DNA from: Bog-473 sp963788585
Lineage (GTDB): Bacteria > Actinomycetota > Acidimicrobiia > Acidimicrobiales > RAAP-2
DNA: 64,000 nucleotides
Direction of reading: 5' to 3'
Assembly (NCBI GenBank): GCA_963788585.1
Contig: CAWBHA010000006.1
Span: 372,001 to 436,000, forward strand
The position numbers and the translations under genes were made by a program. Of the stretch, positions 34,630 to 43,730 are shown in pieces. The notes under the pieces were generated by a model. It was not told the origin of the DNA. It did not search any database and saw only the letters and a list, made by a program, of their open reading frames with translations. Position 1 is the first letter of the stretch. Every line of letters begins with the position of its first letter.

Positions 34630-36918
34630 CTACGACGATGCTCTGGACTCGTCACCCTCTCCGACGCGGAGGTCCGTGTCGAGCCAGCGACGCGCCCGCT
34701 CCCGCGCCAGCTCCTTGAGTCGCTCCTGCGAGCTCACGCCGTGGCGGTTGGGCACGCGGCGCCACCGACGGTCCGAGCCGAGCTCCCAGGCGTTGGTCTC
34801 GTCGGCGAAGACGAGGTCGAGGATCTCGAAGAGGCGCGCCTGCAGCTCGGGGTCGTGTACCGGCACCACGACCTCGACCCGGCGGTCGAGGTTGCGGCCC
34901 ATCAGGTCCGCGGAGCCGATGAAGATCTTCAGGGGCAGACCGGGTCCGGCCGCCGGATCGGCGGGGGGTCCACCGAAGCGGTAGATCCGCGAATGCTCGA
35001 GAAAGCTGCCGACGATGGAACGGACACGGATGCGCTCGGACAGCTCGGGGATGCCCGGGCGCAGGCGACACAGGCCGCGTATCGCGAGGTCGATCTCCAC
35101 GCCCGCACCCGAGGCGCGGTAGAGCGCGTCGATCATGGCGGCGTCCGTCAAGCCGTTGAGCTTCAGCACGATGCGCCCGGACGGGCCGGCGTCCGCCTGC
35201 TCCTCGATCATCGCCATGATCCGCTTGCGCACGGTGACCGGTGACACGAGGATCTGGCGGTAGTCGGCGTGCTTGGAGAACCCGGTGAGGTAGTTGAAGA
35301 GCTCACCGACGTCCGCACCGATCTCGGGGTCCGAGGTCAGGAGGCCGAGGTCCTCGTAGATGCGGGCCGTCTTGGAGTTGTAGTTGCCCGTGCCGACGTG
35401 GCAGTAGGGACGGACGCCGTCCTCCTCGCGCCGCAGCACGAGCGCGGTCTTCGAGTGCGTCTTCAACCCCACGATGCCGTACACGACGTGGACGCCCACC
35501 TCTTCGAGCGCGCGGGCCCAACCGATGTTGGCCTCCTCGTCGAAACGCGCCTTGAGCTCGACGATGGCGGCCACCTGCTTCCCGTTCTCGGCGGCCCGGA
35601 TCAGCGACTGCACGATCGGGCTGTCGATGCCCGTCCGGTACAGCGTCTGCTTGATCCCGAGGACGGCCGGGTCCTCGGCGGCCTGCCCGACAAACGCCTC
35701 GACCGAGGTGGCGAAGGAGTCGTAGGGGTGATGCACGAGCACATCGCGCTCGCGCAGCAGGGCGAAGAGCTCCGCCGGGTCGTGCACCACCTGAGCGAGG
35801 CGCGGCGACGTCGTCGGTGTCCACGACTCGCCGTGCAGGTCTGGCCGGTCGAGCGCATAGACGCCCCACAGCCCGCTCAGGTCCAGGGGTGCGCCCACCC
35901 GGAAGACGCCGTCCTCCCCCACCTCGAGCTCGGTGGCCAGCAGGTCGACGAGGTCCTGCCCGGTGTCGGCCTCGACCTCCAGCCGGAGCGCCTTGCCGAA
36001 GCGTCGGCGGCGCAGCTCCATCTCGATGGCGACGAGCAGGTCGTCGGCCTCGTCCTCCTCGAGGACGAGGTCGGCGTTCCGGGTGACCCGGAAGGCGTGA
36101 TGGTGCCCGATCGTCATGCCGGGAAAGAGCGAGTCCAGGTGGGCCGAGATCACCTGCTCGAGCGGCACGAAGCGCTCGCCGTCGGGCATCACGATGAAGC
36201 GCGGCAGGGCCGGGGGCACCTTCACGCGGGCGATCCGCCGCTCCCCCGAGACCGGGTCCTGCACCTCGACCACCAGGTTGAGGGACAGGTTCGAGATGTA
36301 GGGGAACGGGTGCCCCGGATCGACGGCGAGCGGCGTGAGCACCGGGAAGATCTGGCGCTGGAAGACGTCGACGAGGTGCGCACGGTCGTCGTCGTCGAGC
36401 GCGGACCAGTCCGAGAAGCGGATCCCGGCCTCGGCCAGCGCGGGGACGATGAGGTCGAGGAAGATGTGGTCCTCGCGCCGCACCAGCTCCACGACGCGGG
36501 AACGGATCATCGTCAGCTGCTCACCGGGGCGCAGGCCATCGACGCTGCGGGTGCGCACCCCCGCGGCGACCTGGTCCTCGAGGGCCGCCACCCGGATTTG
36601 GTAGAACTCGTCGAGCAGCTCGGAGAAGATGGCGAGGAACTTGGCCCGCTCCAGCAGCGGCTGCCCGTCGTCCTCGGCCAGATCGAGGAGCCGGGACCCG
36701 AAGTCGAGGCGTGACTGCTCCCGGTTCGTGAAGCGCTGGTAGCCGAAGAGCTCGATCTGCTGGTAGGTCGGCGGGACCGGGCGCTCGACGGTCAGCTCCT
36801 CGACCGAGCCGGCTCCGGCCCCGGCGTCGGGCTCGGCCGGCGGTCCCGGTTCAGGCCCTGGTCCACCACCTGCCGCGGGCTGCGCCGGGGGTTGGTGCTG
36901 GGGCTGGGTCTGGGTCAT
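34630..36918 (-). CDS. ppk1: Polyphosphate kinase 1
   Basis: Makes polyphosphate from ATP. 762 residues, with a low-complexity Pro/Gly/Ala N-terminal 50 that is unusual for the family. The four PPK1 domains are recognisable: REQSRLDFGSRLLDLA, the middle domain with HPFPYISNLSLNLVV, and two phospholipase-D-like C-terminal domains. YCHVGTGNYNSKTARIYEDL has the first His of the active site; IGSADLMGRNLDRRVEVVVPV lies near the end. A possible -10 box TAGGAT is at 36966-36971 on the complement. Confidence 0.95.
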   Translation of the reverse strand: MTQTQPQHQPPAQPAAGGGPGPEPGPPAEPDAGAGAGSVEELTVERPVPPTYQQIELFGYQRFTNREQSRLDFGSRLLDLAEDDGQPLLERAKFLAIFSELLDEFYQIRVAALEDQVAAGVRTRSVDGLRPGEQLTMIRSRVVELVRREDHIFLDLIVPALAEAGIRFSDWSALDDDDRAHLVDVFQRQIFPVLTPLAVDPGHPFPYISNLSLNLVVEVQDPVSGERRIARVKVPPALPRFIVMPDGERFVPLEQVISAHLDSLFPGMTIGHHHAFRVTRNADLVLEEDEADDLLVAIEMELRRRRFGKALRLEVEADTGQDLVDLLATELEVGEDGVFRVGAPLDLSGLWGVYALDRPDLHGESWTPTTSPRLAQVVHDPAELFALLRERDVLVHHPYDSFATSVEAFVGQAAEDPAVLGIKQTLYRTGIDSPIVQSLIRAAENGKQVAAIVELKARFDEEANIGWARALEEVGVHVVYGIVGLKTHSKTALVLRREEDGVRPYCHVGTGNYNSKTARIYEDLGLLTSDPEIGADVGELFNYLTGFSKHADYRQILVSPVTVRKRIMAMIEEQADAGPSGRIVLKLNGLTDAAMIDALYRASGAGVEIDLAIRGLCRLRPGIPELSERIRVRSIVGSFLEHSRIYRFGGPPADPAAGPGLPLKIFIGSADLMGRNLDRRVEVVVPVHDPELQARLFEILDLVFADETNAWELGSDRRWRRVPNRHGVSSQERLKELARERARRWLDTDLRVGEGDESRASS

Positions 36919-36982
36919 GGACGAAGGTTCGCGGGCGTGCCGGCCGGGGCGGGGATGCCGCAGCGATCCTACCTCCCACCAC

Positions 36983-36988
36983 TACGAT
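36983..36988 (+). promoter_or_regulatory. Leaderless-type -10 box of the RodA/FtsW gene
   Basis: TACGAT followed by 8 bases and the GTG at 36997. On the other strand TAGGAT (36966-36971) may serve ppk1, so this is a compact divergent promoter. Confidence 0.45.
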
Positions 36989-36996
36989 TCGCCCCG

Positions 36997-38373
36997 GTGC
37001 CGCCCCCAGCCCACCGCAGCGTGCTGCCCCGCTACACCTTCGGTCCCAAGCCCAAGCGGCGCACCGAATTGGGCCTGCTCGTCTTCGGTTCCCTGCTGAT
37101 CGTGGCCCTCTACGTCATCGCCGTCCTCGGCGAGAAGTCGAAGATCCCCGACAACATCGGGCCGTTCCTCGGCGTCGTGCTCGGTCTCGCCGTCGTCGCG
37201 CACATGGCGAACCGCTGGCTCGTCCCCAACGCCAACGCGGTGATCCTGCCCCTGGCGGCGCTGCTGAACGGGATCGGGTACGTCATCATCGCCCGCTGGA
37301 ACCCCACGTACGCGCGCCAACAGGCCGGGTGGATCGCGCTGGGCGTGGTCCTCTACGTGCTCACGCTCCTCGTGGTCCGCTATTCACGCGACCTCGAGCG
37401 CTACCGGTATCTGCTGCTGCTGCTGGCCGGCATCCTGCTCGTGCTGCCCCTGTTCTTCTCCCCCATCTACGGCGCGCGCCTGTGGGTCCACTTCGGCGGG
37501 CTCTCGTTCCAGCCGATCGAGTTCTCCAAGATCCTGCTCTGCATCTTCTTCGCGTCCTACTTCGCCGAGAACAAGGAGTTGCTGTCGATCCCGACGGCGC
37601 AGATCGGCAACCGGCTCTTCCTCGATCCACGTCCCCTGCTGCCCATCCTGGTGGCGTGGGGGGCCGCCATGGCCGTCATCGGGCTCGAGGACGACATCGG
37701 CTTCGCCGCCCTCCTCTTCGTCCTCTTCATCGGGCTGCTCTGGGTCGCCACCGGCCGCGTCGGCTACCTGATGCTCGGCCTGGTGCTCTTCGGCGTCGGG
37801 GCCTTCATCTCGGCCCACTACTTCGGCCAGGTGAACATGCGGGTCGAGCAGTGGCTGAACCCGTGGCCCGCCCCCGGCGCCGGGGACAGCCAGTTGGCCC
37901 AGGCCCAGTTCTCCTTGGGCAGCGGCGGCGTCGGGGGCACCGGCCTGGGCGTCGACCACCTCGCCGGGCAGATCGCCGAGCTCACGAGCGACTTCGTGTT
38001 CGCGGCCATCGGGACGGAGATGGGGCTGGTCGGCTGTACCGCGGTGGTGATGGCCTTCATTCTGCTGGTGGGGGCGGGCTTCCGGGTGGCGCAGACGGCC
38101 CGCTCGGACTTCTCGCGGCTCATGGCCACGGGCCTCACGCTGATCGTCGGCTTTCAGGCCTTCTTCATCATGGCCGGCGTGGTCCGCCTGCTCCCCTTCA
38201 CCGGGATCACGCTGCCGTTCGTCGCGTACGGGGGATCGTCGCTGCTGGCCAACTACATCCTTATCGCGTTGGTGCTGCGGATCTCCGACGAGGGCGCGCA
38301 AGCGCAGGCGGAGATGCTGGCCGCCGGCGCCGCCGCGGCACCGGGCGACCGACCGATGGTCCCGGCCCGTTGA
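36997..38373 (+). CDS. RodA/FtsW-type SEDS glycosyltransferase
   Basis: 458 residues from the GTG at 36997. About twelve membrane helices. SEDS motifs: WVHFGGLSFQPIEFSKILL, GLEDDIGFAALLFVLF, QAQFSLGSGGVGGTGLG, TSDFVFAAIGTEMGLVG and LPFVAYGGSSLLANY. The extra N-terminal helices before the core resemble mycobacterial RodA. SEDS proteins polymerise peptidoglycan with a class B PBP; no PBP gene is adjacent here. A second family member lies at 48664-49815. Confidence 0.9.
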   Translation: MPPPAHRSVLPRYTFGPKPKRRTELGLLVFGSLLIVALYVIAVLGEKSKIPDNIGPFLGVVLGLAVVAHMANRWLVPNANAVILPLAALLNGIGYVIIARWNPTYARQQAGWIALGVVLYVLTLLVVRYSRDLERYRYLLLLLAGILLVLPLFFSPIYGARLWVHFGGLSFQPIEFSKILLCIFFASYFAENKELLSIPTAQIGNRLFLDPRPLLPILVAWGAAMAVIGLEDDIGFAALLFVLFIGLLWVATGRVGYLMLGLVLFGVGAFISAHYFGQVNMRVEQWLNPWPAPGAGDSQLAQAQFSLGSGGVGGTGLGVDHLAGQIAELTSDFVFAAIGTEMGLVGCTAVVMAFILLVGAGFRVAQTARSDFSRLMATGLTLIVGFQAFFIMAGVVRLLPFTGITLPFVAYGGSSLLANYILIALVLRISDEGAQAQAEMLAAGAAAAPGDRPMVPAR

Positions 38374-38407
38374 CTCGCCCTCCTGCGCGCGCCACGGGCG
38401 GGCTCGC

Positions 38408-38750
38408 TCACGCCGTGCCGGACCCGCCCGCCACCTCGTAGGACCAGAGCTCGGAGGACACCGAGACGGGGCCGCCGTGCGGCGAGGGCCGGTCGGCCCC
38501 GGCGTGGCCGTGCGCGAAGGCGGGCGAGGAGACCCACTCCTGGAAGGACGCCTCGTCGCGCCAGCGGGTCACCACCAGCCACTGCCGGCGGTCGTCGGTG
38601 GGCCGCAGGAGCTCGAAGCCCTCGAAGCCGTCCTGGTCGTCCACGGCGTGTGCCGCGCGCCGCGAAGCGGCGCGCCAGCTCGTCGCCCGCGTCCGCGGGC
38701 ACGGTGATGGCGTTGATCTTGATCACAGTCGGACTGGCGGCAGCAGACAT
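38408..38750 (-). pseudogene. ABM-family monooxygenase split by a frameshift
   Basis: The start ATG at 38750 gives VIKINAITVPADAGDELARRFAAR, and another frame continues AHAVDDQDGFEGFELLRPTDDR and on to 38408. Joined, they make a typical antibiotic-biosynthesis-monooxygenase/heme-degrading fold (ferredoxin-like, about 113 residues) as in actinobacterial IsdG-like proteins. Removing one C of the CC at 38653-38654 (plus strand) restores the frame. Either a recent mutation or a consensus error. Converges with the RodA/FtsW gene. Confidence 0.75.
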
Positions 38751-38918
38751 GGCACCTCACCGGGGAGTAGGGATCTCGCACCGATCTTCGCAGGTTCACG
38801 GCTCGACGTGCCTCTTCGCACCGTCGGCCCGGTCGACCGGTCGTCCCGGCGAACACGAACGTCTGGCACGGGTGACCTCACCAATGCGCCCAGTGACGCG
38901 CCGTCGACGGCGCCAGAT

Positions 38919-40760
38919 CTACGTCACCGTGACGGAGCCGGTGAAGGGAATGTCCGTCGGCGGCGAGCTCGCGCTCGAAGAGAGCAAGACCTGCAGCGAC
39001 CCAGTCGTTCCCGCGAACGCTCCGGTGCCCCCCGTCACCGTGAGGGTCAACGTGAAATTCACTTCGCTCGGGGGGTTGTTGTCCGATTCCGAGCCGGAGA
39101 CCGTGCCGGTGAGCGTTCCGGCGTTGGTCGTCGAGAGGGTGAAGCTTCCCGTGAAGGGAGCCGGGGTGTACTCCCCGATGCAGCCGGTGATCTGAAGGTC
39201 GGCCGGTGGGGCAATGGGGGGGCCAGGAAAGTAGCCGTTCATGTCGACCGCGACGTATTCGATGTTGCACCCGTTCACCTCGACGGCGGCGGTCCCTGTT
39301 CCGGTGATGTCCGGTTCGGCGAGGTCGGCCAGCGGGACTGGATTGTCCACCGTGACGGAGACGGGCGCGCTCGTCCCGCTCACCGCGTCGGCGTACGAGG
39401 CGACGCTCTGGAGGGTGTAGCTCCCGTCGGGCACGCTTGCGGTGTTCCAGGCCGCGGCCCAGCCGATGTAGGTCGAGGTGGCGGTGGCGATGGGCTGGTC
39501 GGTGAGATCCGAGGGCCCGCCGCTCAGTTCGTACGTGACGGTGGCGACGTCGGAGCTGGCGGTGGCGTCGAGGTACTGCGAGCCCTTGAGCGTGGCCCCG
39601 CCCGCGGGCAGGACGACCGTGGTCGTCGGGGTGGGGTTGTCGACAGTGAGGCTGACCGCGGTGCTGATGTCGGTGTTGGAATCGGCGTCGGTGGCCACGC
39701 TCTGGAGCGTGTAGGACCCGTTGGCCACGCTGGCGCTGTCCCACTGCGCCAACCATCCGAAGAGCGTGGGTGTGGCGGTGGCGATCACCTGGTCGCTCAG
39801 ATCCGTGGGCCCGCCGCTCAGCTCGAAGAGGACCTTGGTCACCCCGGGGCCGTCACCGGCCGCCGCGTCGAGATAGGTGCGACCGGCGAGCGTCGCCCCG
39901 CTGGCGGGGACCAGGACCGAGGTGAAGTACTGGGTCGTCGGCTCCACCGTGACCGTGAACGTGCCGGTGGCCACGTCACCGTCGAAGTCGAGGACCTGAC
40001 AGGTCACGGTGCTGGTGAAGAGCGGGAAGGTCGATCCCGAGGCGGGCGTACAGCTGCCCGGTGTCGCCCCGGGGAGGCCCGCCGGGGTCGACCACGTCGC
40101 CACCGCGCCGGCCTGGCTGGTCGCCGTCACGCTCTGGTTCGGCGGGACGAGGATGGTGCCGGTGACGTCGGCGCCGGTCAGGTTGGCGGGGAGATTGTAG
40201 GAGTCGTAGCTGTATCCCATGCTGGCGCCCGTGAGATTGGCGCCGGTGAAATTGGCATCGACGAACGTGTCGCCGAGTGTGTCACCCGTCAGAACGGCCC
40301 CACTGAGATTGGCGTCGGAGAAATCGACGTCGGTATCGAGGTCGGCCTCGTACAGATCGGCCCGGGAGAAATTGGCGCCGGACGCCTCGACCCCCACGGA
40401 CGTCAGGAACTCACCCACGGTAAAGAAGTCCGTCCCGACCAGATCGGCGTCCGTCAGATCGGCGTCCGTGAGATTCGTGGCAGAGCAGTGGTTCGCCATG
40501 CCTTCGACGTAGCAAGACACGAAGGTTGCCCCCGCCAGGTCCGCATAGGCGAGATCGACGCCGTCGAGGTCGGCGCCGGAGAGGTCGGCGTCAGGACAAT
40601 CCGTGGAGTGGAAGGGGGTGGGGTTCGAGACGATGGTGCAGCCGTCCACGACCGTGTCGGCGGACGCCGGCGCCGGCGCCACGGTCGCCAGCGCGGGAGT
40701 CACGAGGCCGAGGGCGACGGCCAGAACCGTCCCGCCTGTGCGCACCAGACGTGCGACCAT
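38919..40760 (-). CDS. Exported pentapeptide-repeat protein with Ig-like domains
   Basis: 613 residues. Signal peptide to about residue 34 (VLAVALGLVTPALA...ASA). Residues 55-205 are pentapeptide repeats of the A(D/N)LxG type (ADLSGADLDGVDLAYADLAGA and similar), which fold as a square beta helix. Residues 210-275 look like an HYR-type domain with a Cys pair. Two copies of an Ig-like domain follow (LVPASGATLAGRTYLDA... and VLPAGGATLKGSQYLDA..., each ending GSYTLQSVA), then a C-terminal beta domain. No sortase motif is seen. Role unknown; surface display is likely. Confidence 0.8.
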   Translation of the reverse strand: MVARLVRTGGTVLAVALGLVTPALATVAPAPASADTVVDGCTIVSNPTPFHSTDCPDADLSGADLDGVDLAYADLAGATFVSCYVEGMANHCSATNLTDADLTDADLVGTDFFTVGEFLTSVGVEASGANFSRADLYEADLDTDVDFSDANLSGAVLTGDTLGDTFVDANFTGANLTGASMGYSYDSYNLPANLTGADVTGTILVPPNQSVTATSQAGAVATWSTPAGLPGATPGSCTPASGSTFPLFTSTVTCQVLDFDGDVATGTFTVTVEPTTQYFTSVLVPASGATLAGRTYLDAAAGDGPGVTKVLFELSGGPTDLSDQVIATATPTLFGWLAQWDSASVANGSYTLQSVATDADSNTDISTAVSLTVDNPTPTTTVVLPAGGATLKGSQYLDATASSDVATVTYELSGGPSDLTDQPIATATSTYIGWAAAWNTASVPDGSYTLQSVASYADAVSGTSAPVSVTVDNPVPLADLAEPDITGTGTAAVEVNGCNIEYVAVDMNGYFPGPPIAPPADLQITGCIGEYTPAPFTGSFTLSTTNAGTLTGTVSGSESDNNPPSEVNFTLTLTVTGGTGAFAGTTGSLQVLLSSSASSPPTDIPFTGSVTVT

Positions 40761-40792
40761 GGCTGCCCCCGATCCTCGGTGCTCTCGGCCGC

Positions 40793-40798
40793 ATCGTA
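40793..40798 (-). promoter_or_regulatory. Putative -10 box of the pentapeptide-repeat gene
   Basis: TACGAT on the complement, about 32 bases before the ATG at 40760; GGGGG in between could act as a ribosome binding site. Confidence 0.35.
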
Positions 40799-40847
40799 CC
40801 GCTCTGCCCGGGCGAGACGCGAAGGTCCCGCGGGCGGCCTTCGTGCA

Positions 40848-41630
40848 TCAATCCTGGCGAGCCGGCTCTCCGTGATCGGCGTTGGGAAGGCCGCGTCGCC
40901 AGTAGGCCTTCGCCGAGATCTGCTCCTGGTGCAGACCTCGCTCCGTCACCTCTCGCTGGAGGCTCCGGACCACGCCTGCCTCCGCTGCGATGTAGACGTG
41001 CCCGTTACCGGCGGGCAGCGCGATGTCGGCCAGCGCATCCTGGAGCAGCGGGACGTCGCCGGGCGCCGAGCGGCCCAAACGGTGGGCCCAGCGAAGCTCC
41101 GCCCGTTGCCCGGCACGTGGAGCCGGTTCCTGTTCGTCTGCCGGCGTGTCGACCTCGAGCAGCACCTGGACCGTTGCATCGGGCGGGAGCGCTTCGATCA
41201 TCGCCAGCGCCCCTGGCAGGCCCGTCTCGTCTCCGATGAAGAAATGCCACTCGGCCTCCATCCGCGGCGTGATCTTGCCCCGCGGGCCGATCGCGTCGAT
41301 CCGGTCACCGATTCCGGCGGCGCGGATCCAATCGGTCCCCGGCCCTGCGCCGTGCAGGGACACGTCGACGGTCACCGCCCCGAGGGTCGCGTCGAACGCG
41401 CGGATCGTGTAGCGGCGATTCGTCACCTTCCCGTCCGCCCGTGGCATCCGGAACATCAGGTCCTGACCCGCCACGTACCGGAGCCCCTCGAGACCAGGAG
41501 CAGTCAGGACCATTCTCTGCATGGTGGGACCAAGTGCTCCGGTCTCGAGAACCTCGAGGTGCCAGAGGCTGGCGTCAGCCAACGGCCCGCCAGCTTGGCC
41601 GACCAGCTCGAGCATGCGATCGGTTGCCAT
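40848..41630 (-). CDS. Siderophore-interacting FAD protein
   Basis: 260 residues of the SIP/ViuB family, which reduces ferric siderophores. RRYTIRAFD binds FAD, HFFIGDETGLPGALAMIEAL is the NAD(P)H domain signature, and KAYWRRG is the conserved C-terminal motif. ATG at 41630 with TAGAAC 7 bases ahead, close to the -10 pattern seen elsewhere. No siderophore synthesis genes are nearby. Confidence 0.88.
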   Translation of the reverse strand: MATDRMLELVGQAGGPLADASLWHLEVLETGALGPTMQRMVLTAPGLEGLRYVAGQDLMFRMPRADGKVTNRRYTIRAFDATLGAVTVDVSLHGAGPGTDWIRAAGIGDRIDAIGPRGKITPRMEAEWHFFIGDETGLPGALAMIEALPPDATVQVLLEVDTPADEQEPAPRAGQRAELRWAHRLGRSAPGDVPLLQDALADIALPAGNGHVYIAAEAGVVRSLQREVTERGLHQEQISAKAYWRRGLPNADHGEPARQD

Positions 41631-41801
41631 GCGGAGCGTTCTACCAGGAGACGGTCCCCCACACGGTTCTCACGGCAAGGGCCGTCGGAAGGCGGGCCGC
41701 GACCGGAGATCGCCGGGCGGTGATCCGTCGCGGGATCCACCGCCCTCGTGTGGATTTCCCTGGTGTCGAAGCCACCGATCCGGAGGGAAGGTCGCGCGGA
41801 T

Positions 41802-42332
41802 TCAGCGCCCGCGTTGCGCCTTTATCAGGGGAATACCAAAGGGCAGAAACGCCACGATTGCGGCGGCCAGGGCGACGAAGGCCCCCCACGACCAGCTGAG
41901 GCCGGTCGGCTTGAGGAGGAAACCCAGAACCACGAGGGCCAGATTGACCCCGGTCATGAGAGTGAGGAGCTGATCCTTGGACAAGCGGCCCTGCGCCGCG
42001 AGGTCACCCACGCCGAACGCGGTGATGAGGACGTAGAGCACCAGCACGATCGAGTCCAGCACCGCGATGAATAGCCAGCCGTGGGCACTCAGTCCATCAG
42101 CGGACAAGGGCCCGATGCGGTACCAAGGCAGCCAGAACGAGATCAGGAGGACGAAGGTGGCGGGGCCGACGATCCGGTCCCGGCGGTCCAGGGCGTGCAG
42201 CCGCTGTCGCGACTTCGTCGGGCGCTTGGGCGCCGGTCGCTGGAGGACAGGCGGCCTGATGGCGGCGCCGCACTTGGGGCAGAGTGCCGTCCCAGGTGGC
42301 ACCTCCACCAGGCAGCGGGAACACGCGGGCAA
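41802..42332 (-). CDS. Zinc-ribbon membrane protein
   Basis: 176 residues from the TTG at 42332; AAGGAGG 8 bases upstream (42341-42347 on the complement) supports this rare start. The N-terminus has CSRC...CPKC, a zinc ribbon, followed by a basic linker and four hydrophobic segments (VGPATFVLLISFWLPW, LFIAVLDSIVLVLYVLI, LMTGVNLALVVLGFLL, AFVALAAAIVAFLPF). Function unknown. Confidence 0.7.
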   Translation of the reverse strand: MPACSRCLVEVPPGTALCPKCGAAIRPPVLQRPAPKRPTKSRQRLHALDRRDRIVGPATFVLLISFWLPWYRIGPLSADGLSAHGWLFIAVLDSIVLVLYVLITAFGVGDLAAQGRLSKDQLLTLMTGVNLALVVLGFLLKPTGLSWSWGAFVALAAAIVAFLPFGIPLIKAQRGR

Positions 42333-42473
42333 TCGGTCAGCCTCCTTCGCGCGGTTGGGGACGCGGCGCCTCAGGCTACAGGCGACGGGAGTGCAACTTG
42401 TCCCATGATGAAGGGGTGGCTTTCGTCTGGAGCGCCCACCACGAAGACACGTACCGACGCGGGGAGGGTTGAC

Positions 42474-43100
42474 GTGGAGACACGTGACGCAGAACGCGAC
42501 GAGATGCTGGATCTCGCTGAGCGACTCGCTCTACTCGATGACGAGCAGTGGGACTCTGCTTCGCTGTGTGCCAAATGGCGAATCCGGGACGTGCTCGCGC
42601 ATCTGACGGCTGGCGCGGAGGGTGCATTCGGAGTTGTCGCCGTCGTCCGGGGAATGCTTCGCCACGGCTTCAGCTACAACCGCTGGGTGGCAGCTGATGG
42701 GCGAATCCGCGGTGAACAGGACCCGGCGGTCCTTCTCGACGCCCTCCGAAACGCCGCGGCCAAACACGAAGCCGCGCCGGGAGCTCGGCCGGTCAGAGGC
42801 CTGATGCATGTCCTGATCCATGGTCAGGACATGTGCCGACCTCTCGGCATCACACGCGATCTGCCCGAGTCCCACCTTGTTCCAGTGGCAGACTTCGTCA
42901 AGAACGACGTCCACATCTTCGGTGCCAAGAAGCGCATCGCCGGGTTGAGGCTCACGGCCACCGACATGGAATGGTCCCATGGAAGCGGACCCGAAGTGAC
43001 GGGGCCAGCGGAAGCACTGGTGATGATGATGGCCGGGCGCTCGGTTGCGCTCGACGAGCTCTCGGGCGAAGGAAAGGCCGCGTTGATCACCGGGCAGTAG
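42474..43100 (+). CDS. DinB-fold protein, mycothiol-dependent maleylpyruvate isomerase type
   Basis: 208 residues from the GTG at 42474; GGGGAGGG lies 5 bases before it. The sequence WDSASLCAKWRIRDVLAHLT, with its metal-binding His, and the later HVLIHGQDMCRPLG match the TIGR03083-type family of mycothiol-dependent isomerases/S-transferases. The end (AEALVMMMAGRSVALDEL) is also typical. With mshD in the window, a mycothiol cofactor is plausible. Confidence 0.8.
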   Translation: METRDAERDEMLDLAERLALLDDEQWDSASLCAKWRIRDVLAHLTAGAEGAFGVVAVVRGMLRHGFSYNRWVAADGRIRGEQDPAVLLDALRNAAAKHEAAPGARPVRGLMHVLIHGQDMCRPLGITRDLPESHLVPVADFVKNDVHIFGAKKRIAGLRLTATDMEWSHGSGPEVTGPAEALVMMMAGRSVALDELSGEGKAALITGQ

Positions 43101-43202
43101 CACTCGCCGATGTCTCCGTGTTCAGCGCCGTCTCGACCTGGCACCTGAATCCCCGGGACAAGGACCGGTCGCGCGTCCAGTGAACCCCCCACGTCGTTTT
43201 TT

Positions 43203-43295
43203 TCACCTCGCTCGCTCGATCAGATGCCCGTCGGGGTCTCGAAGAAAGCACCGAACCTGTTCTGGGCTAGCCCGACAACCTAGGAAACGCTCCAT
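43203..43295 (-). pseudogene. Remnant of a glyoxalase/VOC-type C-terminus
   Basis: The minus-strand frame ending at 43203 reads ERFLGCRASPEQVRCF followed by LRDPDGHLIERAR. The FxDPDGHxIE ending is the metal-binding C-terminus of glyoxalase/bleomycin-resistance (VOC) proteins. The rest of such a protein (over 80 residues) is not present upstream in any frame, so this looks like a deletion remnant. Confidence 0.45.
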
Positions 43296-43311
43296 GTCGG
43301 CACTGGTTCGT

Positions 43312-43464
43312 TCACGCGTCCCTTCGTTCATCGTCTGGCATGTCCGGGTGTCGATGCAGCCAACACAAACCAGAGTGGTGGGTCGTCCGGTTTCTGCACC
43401 GTCGTCGCCCGCTACGAGCCTCGGTGAAGGGCACGAGGACGTAGGCGTGACACTGTTCGCTCAT
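43312..43464 (-). CDS. Possible 50-residue Cys/His-rich protein
   Basis: ATG at 43464, preceded by GAGGTGGAGGG. The product has Cys5, His6, Cys23, His29, His30, Cys34, His37 and His39, enough to bind a metal (CWLHRHPDMPDDERRD near the end). No family recognised. The ribosome binding site and Cys/His pattern are the only support; it could be spurious. Confidence 0.4.
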   Translation of the reverse strand: MSEQCHAYVLVPFTEARSGRRRCRNRTTHHSGLCWLHRHPDMPDDERRDA

Positions 43465-43730
43465 CCCTCCACCTCACTCTGACACTCGTCACACAACCAA
43501 GCCGACCGTCTTCACCTCGACCGTAGCCTCAGCCCGACTCTAGAAGTGGCGTCGATCCCGGAAATCTGGGGCGTTGGCATCCGCCGCGAATGAGGTTCCG
43601 TCATGGCTGTTCCTCAAGCCTTCCCTGCCCGGCCTCGGGAGGGGGGAAGAACCGGGCCCTTCCGGTGCGTTCAGAGGGACGATCTCCTCGGCCCCTGGCG
43701 GCTTTCCTACTGAGGAGCCATAGTTCGGGA

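Larger units (their letters stand above)
43101..43730. other. Mostly non-coding stretch with gene remnants
   Basis: 630 bases between the DinB-fold gene and the cyclase gene, less GC-rich than average. It contains a short VOC-type tail and a possible 50-residue gene on the minus strand (both listed separately) and otherwise shows nothing recognisable. Confidence 0.4.

Noticed and set aside
43180..43482. Plus-strand 100-residue frame in the gap before the cyclase
   Set aside because: Arg/Ser-rich composition without motif; the minus strand offers better-supported pieces (VOC tail and a 50-residue gene).
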